A DNA stretch of 14,772 nt from Candidatus Kerfeldbacteria bacterium (lineage in GTDB: Bacteria; Patescibacteriota; Patescibacteriia; SBBC01; CAIJZX01). Below, piece after piece: positions 1-6,221 of the stretch. The position numbers were made by a program, and so were the translations under genes. Location: assembly GCA_016217865.1 (NCBI GenBank), contig JACRFO010000097.1:1-14772 (forward strand), in the 5' to 3' direction. The notes beneath the pieces were generated by a model, which had not been told where the DNA came from, ran no database searches, and saw only the letters and a program-made list of their open reading frames with translations. The stretch's first letter is position 1. Every line of letters begins with the position of its first letter.

Positions 1-1480
1 CGTGTTCGAGGAGTTGGCGGTAGCTCCCGGTTTCCGCTGTCGCAATCGCGAGGAAGGCATGCTGCTGCAACTCTTGGGCGATGATCTGTGCCGCATCGAG
101 GCCCGAACCGGCAGAAGTAACGCCAACCAGCTGATCGATATTCTCAATCGCTAGGATGATATTGCCGGAACGGACGATTTCGCCAATCAGGTCTTGGAGG
201 CGCGCTTCGAGTTGGCCAATGCCACCGGCGCCAGCCACGAGTGATGAGGCCTGGAGCGCGACCAGTCGTTTATCCTGGAGTATTTCTGGGACATCTTCTG
301 CAGCCATCCGTTCGGCTAAGGCGTAGAGGATGTGCGTCTTACCAACCCCAGTGTCACCCACCAGGATGACACTCTTCCGTCCGCTTTCCATCACGCGGTA
401 GACAGCTTGGAGTTCGTGCTCGCGACCGATGACGTAGGACAAGGTGCCCCGGCTCGCCCGAAGCGTCAGGTCGATACTATACCGATCAAGGGTTGGCGTC
501 GCGGCGGCCGTGTAGCCGCGGTCGACTGGTCCCTGCGGCTTCGTGGCTGCTTGCGACTCATACCGACGGACGCGGCGCCGGAGATCTTCCTGGATAATCA
601 ACCACGACGTGGCGTGATCCAACTTGCGTTGATCAACACCGAGCGCGTCGAGCAGTTCGCGGGCCGGATCATCAATATGGCCGATCGCAGCAAAGAGAAA
701 AGCTGGCGTGAGTCGCACTCGGCCCTGACTAGCCGCCAGGTGGAAGGCGTTGACGAGCAGCTGGTGGGCTGACTGGCCAAGCACTGGTGCGGAAGTCCCA
801 GCCGTCTGCTCGGCAATCAACTTGTCGAGGCGCTGCCGGAGTTCAGACGGCGTAATCATTAACCGAACGAGCATGCTGGCCACTTCTGGCGTTGTGCTCA
901 AGGCCCATAAGACGTGCAGCGGTGACAACTGTTCACGGCGTTCGGTTGCCGCCTGGCGCCAAGCGTGTTCGAGTACTCGTATCGCCGCTTCGTTCGTCAC
1001 TTGGGCAATATCTCGAAATGCGACTGTCGACCAGGCCGGATCGGTGGTCATCGGTGGACCGCTGGGGGCAGGGATTTTCGGCGTCATCGTGATATCACGC
1101 TCCAGGCGATACACCAGGAACATTCCACAGAGCAACCCGAACCACAGTGTCGCCATTGGCCAGCTCGGTTGAAGGAGAACTTCCCAGGCTGTCCCCTGAC
1201 CGGCCGCTTCAACGAGAATACGTCCACCGAGGTACAGACCGGTCGCCGTGAACACAAAGAGCAGTGCCGACAGCAGCGCCCGGACCATGTGTTCAAGCCG
1301 TCGTTCCAGTATCGAAAGTTCGGTCATCGGGTGCGTCCACGACCACCACTGGCCAGCCCACCATGTCGCGGTGCCATACCCATGACAAGTCGGGCAAGCG
1401 ACGAGGGCCCCGCGTTGATTTTTCAGTATGCCAAACCCTTGGCAAGTGACACACGCAGCGATAGGCCGAGTCGAATTCAT
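1..1480 (-). CDS. Membrane-anchored ClpC-like AAA+ protein, N-terminal part (3' end outside window)
   Basis: The reading frame is open from the ATG at 1480 to the window edge (493 codons) and continues beyond it. Seen in order: two CxxCxGxG zinc knuckles of DnaJ type (CVTCQGFG at residues 10-17, CPTCHGYG at 29-36); two hydrophobic helices (about 66-90 and 109-125); a helical Clp_N-like region (about 150-300); and the start of AAA+ domain D1. D1 begins with TPTLDRYSIDLT and VIGREHEL, typical of ClpC/ClpB, followed by Walker A GDTGVGKT (375-382). The Walker B segment reads ILAIEN where ClpC has LFIDE, so both acidic residues are changed, and the pore loop KYRG is replaced by GGIG. It is probably a membrane-tethered unfoldase or chaperone whose second ATPase domain (not visible) does the work. 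The start overlaps the stop of the upstream small membrane gene (ATGA), implying coupled translation and a shared transcript. ClpC family is confident; function and partner protease are unknown. Confidence 0.88.
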   Translation of the reverse strand, partial: MNSTRPIAACVTCQGFGILKNQRGALVACPTCHGYGTATWWAGQWWSWTHPMTELSILERRLEHMVRALLSALLFVFTATGLYLGGRILVEAAGQGTAWEVLLQPSWPMATLWFGLLCGMFLVYRLERDITMTPKIPAPSGPPMTTDPAWSTVAFRDIAQVTNEAAIRVLEHAWRQAATERREQLSPLHVLWALSTTPEVASMLVRLMITPSELRQRLDKLIAEQTAGTSAPVLGQSAHQLLVNAFHLAASQGRVRLTPAFLFAAIGHIDDPARELLDALGVDQRKLDHATSWLIIQEDLRRRVRRYESQAATKPQGPVDRGYTAAATPTLDRYSIDLTLRASRGTLSYVIGREHELQAVYRVMESGRKSVILVGDTGVGKTHILYALAERMAAEDVPEILQDKRLVALQASSLVAGAGGIGQLEARLQDLIGEIVRSGNIILAIENIDQLVGVTSAGSGLDAAQIIAQELQQHAFLAIATAETGSYRQLLEH

Positions 1481-1854
1481 GATCCGCTGGGGATCAGTTG
1501 GCGAATCAGCATCCCGATAGCGACCGCCGGACCAGCTACCCAGAGGCCGAGCATAGCTATTTCAACGACCGTCCACAGTCCGAGCACGACTAACCGGACA
1601 ACCACGAGCATAATCCGGAAAAAGAAACTAATGATCCGCCCGCTCCGGGTATAATCGCCGTACATCGGCTTCCCCATGTTTTTGAGGAGGATGCGTAAGC
1701 TCAACCGGTTCACGAGATTCAACCAGCGGTTTGAAAGTGTCCGCCAGGTCAGCGCCAGACCGCGGGTATACCACCAGACGGGAAAATACAAAACATCACC
1801 CACGAACTCTCGGAGGAGGAATGCGACGGCGCGTGATGACGTGGACTGGGCCAT
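1477..1854 (-). CDS. Small two-helix membrane protein coupled to the ClpC-like gene
   Basis: 125 residues from the ATG at 1854. An in-frame ATG at 1881 would add nine residues but lies within the promoter (the -10 box is 1872-1877), so 1854 is preferred. The N-terminal half is amphipathic, rich in Trp and Arg. A central motif KPMYGDYTRSGRIISFFFR (61-80, ending in Arg) precedes a long hydrophobic stretch (about 78-118) that fits two membrane helices. I do not recognise a named family. The KPMYG...GRIISF motif resembles, from memory, small membrane proteins seen in other CPR genomes. The TGA stop overlaps the ATG of the ClpC-like gene, so the two are almost certainly co-expressed. An accessory or anchoring subunit is a reasonable inference, but nothing in the sequence shows a catalytic function. 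Confidence 0.75.
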   Translation of the reverse strand: MAQSTSSRAVAFLLREFVGDVLYFPVWWYTRGLALTWRTLSNRWLNLVNRLSLRILLKNMGKPMYGDYTRSGRIISFFFRIMLVVVRLVVLGLWTVVEIAMLGLWVAGPAVAIGMLIRQLIPSGS

Positions 1855-1871
1855 GTTGGTTTCGTCCCGTG

Positions 1872-1900
1872 ATTGTACCATTTTTCACCACTGCCGGCAA
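1872..1900 (-). promoter_or_regulatory. Promoter of the membrane protein/ClpC-like operon
   Basis: On the minus strand TTGCCG (1895-1900, 4/6 to consensus) is separated by exactly 17 nt from TACAAT (1872-1877, 5/6). The expected start of transcription is near 1865, leaving a leader of only about 11 nt before the ATG at 1854, with no Shine-Dalgarno sequence. Confidence 0.65.
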
Positions 1901-1915
1901 CATCGCTGGTGTGGG

Positions 1916-1955
1916 GGTGCCGTGCGAAGTTTCCCGAAGGAAATCGCACGGCACC
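1916..1955 (-). terminator. Long UUCG-capped hairpin after the 120-aa gene
   Basis: A perfect 12-bp inverted repeat (GGTGCCGTGCGA, 1916-1927, with 1944-1955) encloses a second 5-bp stem (1930-1934 with 1939-1943). Read as minus-strand RNA, the tip is a C(UUCG)G tetraloop. It lies 12 nt beyond the stop at 1968 and just before the next promoter. There is no T-run, so it may be a 3' stabilising element, processing site or factor-dependent end rather than a classical intrinsic terminator. Confidence 0.5.
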
Positions 1956-1967
1956 AGGTCGACGGAG

Positions 1968-2330
1968 CTACAGCCTGCATGCAGCGGCTTCATGTCCCGG
2001 TCCTCCATGACGATGCAACACACGCACAGCATGTCTCGGTCGTACGTACATCCGTACCGGCGTCACCACCCGACCGGTGGTTTCGACGATAGCTGGTACG
2101 ATAACGACCACCTCCATAGCGCGACTGCCGTCTTCGGACGAATGCTCGAAGACATCGACGGCGATGCCTTGACGCGCCTGTCGTTCTAACCGACTGGCGA
2201 CCTTCCGTTCGGTGACGTCGAATTCGACAGTGTCACCATACCGCAGTCCATTGGTGCAGGCGGGGAAGGTTGTGTCAGGTCCGTACTTCTCACGGAACTT
2301 GATGCGTAAGTCTTCGCGATCGTATTGCAC
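1968..2330 (-). CDS. Hypothetical protein, 120 aa
   Basis: The start is placed at GTG 2330 because an excellent Shine-Dalgarno sequence (AAAGGAGGTGAG) ends a few bases upstream. The frame extends further upstream but those codons cover the promoter region. The protein begins VQYDREDLRIKFREKYG, has a stretch of alternating hydrophobic residues suggesting beta strands (about residues 35-40 and 72-96, for example MEVVVIVPAIV), and ends in a His/Arg-rich tail. It has no signal peptide, no membrane helix and only two well-separated Cys residues (25 and 118). I do not recognise the family. It has its own divergent promoter and a strong hairpin after the stop, so it looks like a monocistronic gene. 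The ribosome site is the main evidence that it is real. Confidence 0.6.
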   Translation of the reverse strand: MQYDREDLRIKFREKYGPDTTFPACTNGLRYGDTVEFDVTERKVASRLERQARQGIAVDVFEHSSEDGSRAMEVVVIVPAIVETTGRVVTPVRMYVRPRHAVRVLHRHGGPGHEAAACRL

Positions 2331-2334
2331 GGTC

Positions 2335-2346
2335 CTCACCTCCTTT
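2335..2346 (-). promoter_or_regulatory. Strong Shine-Dalgarno site deciding the GTG start at 2330
   Basis: The minus strand reads AAAGGAGGTGAG, with GGAGG at 2339-2343, 8 nt from the GTG. This near-complete anti-SD complement contrasts with the missing SD at most housekeeping genes in the window. Confidence 0.75.
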
Positions 2347-2397
2347 CGAGGTTGAGGGTTGATGGGGCCGGTCGAAAGAACCTCCCGGATTGGCTTC

Positions 2398-2425
2398 AAC
2401 GTACTACTTCGGTACCAGCTGTCAA
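2398..2425 (-). promoter_or_regulatory. Candidate promoter for the 120-aa gene
   Basis: A consensus TTGACA (minus strand, 2420-2425) is followed after 16 nt by TACGTT (2398-2403), which keeps T1, A2 and T6 of the -10 box. The -10 is weak, so activity may depend on a regulator. Confidence 0.45.
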
Positions 2426-2436
2426 GCCGGGTTGAC
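2421..2436. promoter_or_regulatory. Palindrome overlapping two divergent -35 boxes
   Basis: GTCAAGCCGGGTTGAC is a 16-bp near-palindrome (14 of 16 positions symmetric). Its two outer arms are the TTGAC cores of the -35 elements of both divergent genes. It is a candidate operator, or simply a back-to-back promoter arrangement. Confidence 0.5.
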
Positions 2437-2460
2437 AAGGCGGGGCGAAGGTTGCACTAT
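2432..2460 (+). promoter_or_regulatory. Candidate promoter for the CDP-alcohol phosphatidyltransferase-like gene
   Basis: Consensus TTGACA (2432-2437), 17-nt spacer, then CACTAT (2455-2460), which keeps only A2, A5 and T6. A 6-bp inverted repeat GGTTGC...GCAACC (2450-2455 and 2465-2470) straddles the -10 and could be a second operator or a short leader hairpin. Confidence 0.45.
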
Positions 2461-2524
2461 AGCGGCAACCGGCAACACCCTCCCCTGCTCCTTTCCCAAA
2501 CCGCCCCGACAGGAGATCCGACCG

Positions 2525-3361
2525 ATGTCCAATGCCATGATGTTTTCCATCGGCCTGACCATCCTGGTCAGCCTGTTCACGATCGTCGTCGGTATCGACG
2601 CGCTCAACCAGCACTTCAAGCGCGTCACCCGCTTCCTGACGGTCGTCAACAACATCGCCAGCGCCCTGAAGGCCAGGAAGAACCGCTTCTTCTCCCTCCC
2701 CTGGGTGACGCTGTTCCCGATGAAAGCTGATACCCTGACGACCATGCGACTGGTCGGAATCGTCGTCAGCCTGACGGCGTTCGTCGAAGGCAAGTCGGCG
2801 CTAGCTATCAGCGCCTTCGTCTGCAGCTGGTTCTTCGACCTCCTCGATGGTCCGAAGTCGATCGCCGAAGCGCGGAGCCGGACCAGTCCGTCCCCGGCCG
2901 CGCCGAAGTACGATATCGACATCGGCGGCTACCCAACCTGGTACGGCAAGTACCTCGACCCGTTCTTCGATGTGATCTGCTTCGCCCTGATTGCCTGGCA
3001 GCTGTGGGACTTCTACCCGCGCTGGCTGGTCAAGACCTTCACGGGCGCAATCGTCGTCCGGGTCAGCCTGTACCTGCTCCTGTTCGCCTGCCACCACACC
3101 TGGGCCAAGCGGCTCCCGCCGCTCCTCCCAAAGAGCCTGGCCGGCGAATACAAGACGGTCTTCATCTTCGTCAGCGGATTTCTCATCATCGTCTGGCGGA
3201 CGTCGGAGACTGCACTCCAACTGGCGGCGGTGACGCTCGGCATCGCCCTCATCCTCGAGGGCGGCAGCCTGCTCGAGCAAATCTGGCGCGCGGCGATGCT
3301 CCTCCGTCGCCCAGTCCCTAAGCCGGCGATCGTCCCCTTCGATCGCACTGGCAGCGACTAA
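2525..3361 (+). CDS. CDP-alcohol phosphatidyltransferase-like integral membrane enzyme
   Basis: 278 residues from ATG 2525. AGGAG at 2511-2515 lies 9 nt upstream, so this start is preferred over upstream codons in the same frame. The family transfers a phospho-alcohol from a CDP-alcohol in phospholipid synthesis. The signature is visible: D105-x2-D108-G109 followed by A116-R117, then G141-x3-D145-x3-D149 (GKYLDPFFD). These acidic residues bind the metals and the CDP-alcohol. The spacing is expanded: six residues instead of two between DG and AR, and 23 residues before G141. Several hydrophobic segments (about 5-26, 73-104, 150-161, 174-189, 211-226, 231-245) fit a multi-pass protein. Third codon positions are strongly C/G biased compared with neighbours. 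Its substrate cannot be told; phosphatidylglycerophosphate or inositol-phosphate lipids are possibilities. It is a single gene ending at a terminator. Confidence 0.82.
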   Translation: MSNAMMFSIGLTILVSLFTIVVGIDALNQHFKRVTRFLTVVNNIASALKARKNRFFSLPWVTLFPMKADTLTTMRLVGIVVSLTAFVEGKSALAISAFVCSWFFDLLDGPKSIAEARSRTSPSPAAPKYDIDIGGYPTWYGKYLDPFFDVICFALIAWQLWDFYPRWLVKTFTGAIVVRVSLYLLLFACHHTWAKRLPPLLPKSLAGEYKTVFIFVSGFLIIVWRTSETALQLAAVTLGIALILEGGSLLEQIWRAAMLLRRPVPKPAIVPFDRTGSD

Positions 3362-3362
3362 A

Positions 3363-3392
3363 CACCACGGCTTCCCCGCGGTGCTCTTTTTT
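3363..3392 (+). terminator. Intrinsic terminator between convergent genes
   Basis: CACCACGG and CCGCGGTG (3363-3370, 3376-3383) pair with one A-C mismatch around a CTTCC loop, followed by TCTTTTTT (3385-3392). It starts 2 nt after the TAA of the phosphatidyltransferase gene. The T-run overlaps the stop of the opposing 685-aa gene. On the minus strand the hairpin is followed only by TTT, so termination there is probably weaker. Confidence 0.8.
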
Positions 3393-5448
3393 ATTCGGCG
3401 ATCACCCGGCCTTCACCGCCAGCCTTGGTATCAGTCGGGATGTCTGTGGCCACCGCGGGCGCTGTCACTGACAGTTCATGATCGGTAAAGGCGTCTTTCG
3501 CCGCAGCTGTCGCTGTGTTCACGAGGATCGGCACTGTTCCAACCTGGTCAGCTGTCGGCGTAATCGACACGTCAAACCCAGCTTTCAAGGATGGGTACCG
3601 CGATCCAGTACCTGCCGGCACTATGTTCAACGTCCAGCGAACAGTCCGGCTGGCGCTGTCAAAAGCGATATCACCCGCATCGCGCGATGTATTCTGGCCG
3701 GTCCAGAGCACGCCATTCGGCAAGGTCGCGCTGACCACAAGCGTAGATGCGTCATTCGTCGTATTCGTGACCGTCCAGTTCACGTGGTAGGTCGTCGTCT
3801 TCCCAACCACTGGCGGGACTGGGCCGCTCCCCAGTGCTTGCCCGATATCGTTGTAGTACCGTGCGACAGCGGTCAACCCGAGGATCGTGTTGATTTTTGT
3901 CGTACTCACTACTGACGGATTAGATGTGGAATTCGTATTGGTCGAAAGCGAAGGCGAGGTGACCGCTACTGTCGCCACAACTTGTTGGTTGCGATCCTGG
4001 TCGGCGGCGATGGTCAGATTGGTTTGCGTACCAACGCTCGCCGTCAGGGTTACGTCCTGCTGCGGTTTCAACTGGGCGAGGGCTGGGACTTGGTCCTTTG
4101 ACCACGTGACCGTCCGTTCGTTCACTACACCTTTCGTGTCGCTCGTGACGCTATCGGCTTTCAGCGCTGCTCCCGTCAGCGTCATGGTTATCGTTGCGTT
4201 GGCGACTTCGGCGTCACTGGAGTTGGTGACGTGGATGGAGTAGTTCAAACTTTCACCTGGATCGATGCTCAACGGCACCGTTGAACCGTTGACCGCAATC
4301 GTCGCGGTCACACCGGTCTTCACAAGGATTAGGAGAAGTTGTTGTTCGTCCTGCGCCTCAACGTTCCCGTCACTATTGAGTAACCCAGTTTTGATGATGA
4401 CCGGCAAGGAGTCACCGACCGATCCCGACGCAGCGCCAGTGAAGCTGATGTTTCCAGTCGCGCCTTTTGAAATTTTATCAACCCGCCATAGCCCAGAACG
4501 TTCTTTAGCTGCTGGAACAGTCTTCGTGACGGTGAAGCCCTCCGGGTACGTTGCCTCGAACTGAACGTTCTGCAAATCGCGATCGGAGGTGTTCGTGTAA
4601 TTGATCGTCCAAGTGCCGCTGACGCCAGGCGCGAGTTGCGTCGGTCCGGCGATGGAAACATTGAGAATGGACGAAGCGATGGTTATCGTTGTAGCGGCTT
4701 GCTGTTGGAAATCTGAATTGAAAGTGACCGGCCGATAGGTCATGGTCGCTCGAAAGTCGCGGGTAGTCCCAACGGAACCAATCAACGTGCCGGTAATAGT
4801 GACCTTCCCCGCCTGGCCGCTGCGAATCGTCCCGAGGGTGAAATCGTTATGGAACTCATTGGTAGTAGCCGGTTGCGAGCTGATATAACTGAAACCCTCC
4901 GGGTATTCGACCGCCAGCTCCCCTTTCGTCAGATCAACTGGTTCGAGGTTTTGGTATTCAATAGTGATGGTCACGTTCGCCCCAGACGCGACGTTAGTGA
5001 CTGGTTGGAAGTGCAGTTGGACATTGTTTCCGGTGAATTTCTTCGCCCGGGTAAATACGAAGAACCCAGCAACGCTGACCGCCACTAGGACGAGGAGAAT
5101 CGTCACGATCCAACCCCACGGTATTCCCAGACTTTTCGATTTTGTCAGTTGCTGCATCTCGGGCGGTGGCGTCCGCTTTTTGCTTGGCTCCGGTAACACA
5201 TCGTCGTTTTCGGAAATACGCGGACGACGAACCACTTCCCGTTCACTCCGGACCGTGATTTTCTTCCCGGGCTGGTCATCAGCTGTTTCTTCGTCGTCCA
5301 TCTCCGTCTTGTCTACGGGCGCGGTTGTTTCGACGGCAGATTCTGGCGTCGGATCATCCTCCAGTTCAGACAAAAAACTAGCAATGTCTGAATTGCTGAT
5401 TTTCTTTTTTGGTTCGACGTCGGAAGGTGGCGTTTTTCCTCGCGGCAT
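3391..5448 (-). CDS. Membrane-anchored surface protein with DUF11-like repeats
   Basis: 685 residues. Residues 1-108 are charged, Pro-rich and predicted cytoplasmic. One membrane helix follows (about 109-133: GIPWGWIVTILLVLVAVSVA and on), then positively charged RAKK. The rest is a long extracytoplasmic beta-rich part of about four Ig-like modules. Two share the motif YPEGF (182-186 and 301-305, 119 residues apart). Later modules are more divergent, with LPNGV at 576-580, and a Ser/Thr/Asn linker lies near 497-513. These features fit DUF11/CARDB-type cell-surface repeats, suggesting a structural or adhesive envelope protein held by its N-terminus. The orientation (long inside tail, outside repeats) is inferred from charge. 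There is no LPXTG motif. The ATG lies 6 nt after a -10 box inside recO, so the message is likely leaderless. It can also be reached by read-through from ileS-recO. Confidence 0.85.
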   Translation of the reverse strand: MPRGKTPPSDVEPKKKISNSDIASFLSELEDDPTPESAVETTAPVDKTEMDDEETADDQPGKKITVRSEREVVRRPRISENDDVLPEPSKKRTPPPEMQQLTKSKSLGIPWGWIVTILLVLVAVSVAGFFVFTRAKKFTGNNVQLHFQPVTNVASGANVTITIEYQNLEPVDLTKGELAVEYPEGFSYISSQPATTNEFHNDFTLGTIRSGQAGKVTITGTLIGSVGTTRDFRATMTYRPVTFNSDFQQQAATTITIASSILNVSIAGPTQLAPGVSGTWTINYTNTSDRDLQNVQFEATYPEGFTVTKTVPAAKERSGLWRVDKISKGATGNISFTGAASGSVGDSLPVIIKTGLLNSDGNVEAQDEQQLLLILVKTGVTATIAVNGSTVPLSIDPGESLNYSIHVTNSSDAEVANATITMTLTGAALKADSVTSDTKGVVNERTVTWSKDQVPALAQLKPQQDVTLTASVGTQTNLTIAADQDRNQQVVATVAVTSPSLSTNTNSTSNPSVVSTTKINTILGLTAVARYYNDIGQALGSGPVPPVVGKTTTYHVNWTVTNTTNDASTLVVSATLPNGVLWTGQNTSRDAGDIAFDSASRTVRWTLNIVPAGTGSRYPSLKAGFDVSITPTADQVGTVPILVNTATAAAKDAFTDHELSVTAPAVATDIPTDTKAGGEGRVIAE

Positions 5449-5454
5449 ACAGAC

Positions 5455-5484
5455 AGTGTAGACCGACTAGGCTGTTTTTGGCAA
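5455..5484 (-). promoter_or_regulatory. Promoter inside the 3' end of recO, predicted leaderless start
   Basis: On the minus strand TTGCCA (5479-5484, 5/6), 18-nt spacer, TACACT (5455-5460, 4/6), then 6 nt (GTCTGT) and the ATG at 5448. Transcription would begin at or within a base or two of the ATG. The -35 overlaps the Leu-Pro codons near the recO C-terminus. Confidence 0.65.
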
Positions 5485-6219
5485 CTTCGCTAGGCGGACG
5501 ATGGCCCGGAGGACGCCTTCGCTCTTGAGCGGCCGATCCAGGGTATGGTGGATCACCTGCTCGAGCAGCCCGTGCGTTTCCTGCCAGGCTGTTCGTTCAT
5601 GTTCCGGCCAGGTACCGTCACGGAAAAAATGAACCGTTGTCGCTGACAGTTTTCTCGCGCTCGCGGCCGCCTCATGCTGGTGGACAAAGCCCTGCTGGGG
5701 ATCATACGCGACTTCCTCGGGGAGCAAGGCGCGATGACACACCGCGCAAGCATCGAGCGGCGGCACAAACCCTTCGTGTTGGAGGATGAGCAAAGCGGAT
5801 TGACACAACATCAGCCAGCGTTGGCCAGCCGGCCGACTGGCTGCATCAGCCAGCATCGTCAGCCGGGCGATGACGAGATCGTACAAACCGTGTTCCGGTT
5901 GTTCGGGCTTCGTCACCGCTTCGACAAGTTCAAGTAGCCATTGCGACATCGTCATCGACACGACATCCTGGCGCAGTTTATCGAAGCGCTGCAAGATGAT
6001 ACTCCCGGTGACGGTTTCAATCGCCCGGCCGTCAGCTAAATTGAGATCGACTTCCATTAGAGGTTCGAGCGAACCACCAAGTTTTGAGGTACCCTTCTTC
6101 GTGCCTCGAGCACGAACGCGAAGCTGTCCCATCGTTGGCGTGAGGATCGTTAATAACCGGTCATGTTCGCGATCGGTGGTGTGGCGGAGAATCAGGGCTT
6201 TCGTTCGGACGACGGCCAT
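5467..6219 (-). CDS. recO: DNA repair protein RecO
   Basis: 250 residues, the usual RecO length. RecO binds single-stranded DNA and, with RecR, loads RecA on SSB-coated DNA during gap and recombinational repair. The N-terminus (VVRTKALILRHTTDREHDRLLTILTPTMGQL, split here as an OB-fold opening over residues 3-33) and the following RVRARGTKK are typical of the N-terminal OB domain. The C-terminal helical domain holds a zinc-type CAVC (158-161). The second Cys pair found in zinc-containing RecO proteins is absent, and GFVHQHE (177-183) offers two His instead. The ATG lies 2 nt after the ileS TAA with no Shine-Dalgarno, so it is probably translated by coupling with ileS. No recR is visible in the window. 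Confidence 0.9.
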   Translation of the reverse strand: MAVVRTKALILRHTTDREHDRLLTILTPTMGQLRVRARGTKKGTSKLGGSLEPLMEVDLNLADGRAIETVTGSIILQRFDKLRQDVVSMTMSQWLLELVEAVTKPEQPEHGLYDLVIARLTMLADAASRPAGQRWLMLCQSALLILQHEGFVPPLDACAVCHRALLPEEVAYDPQQGFVHQHEAAASARKLSATTVHFFRDGTWPEHERTAWQETHGLLEQVIHHTLDRPLKSEGVLRAIVRLAKLPKTA

Positions 6220-6221
6220 GG

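Noticed and set aside
332..1654. Several open frames on the plus strand (up to 229 codons)
   Set aside because: They lie antisense to the ClpC-like gene, whose minus-strand frame shows clear Clp motifs over the whole length. The plus frames have Arg/Ser/Pro-rich composition typical of shadows.
2422..3348. Minus-strand frames of 111-166 codons opposite the phosphatidyltransferase gene
   Set aside because: These are shadows produced by the strong GC-ending codon bias of the plus-strand gene.
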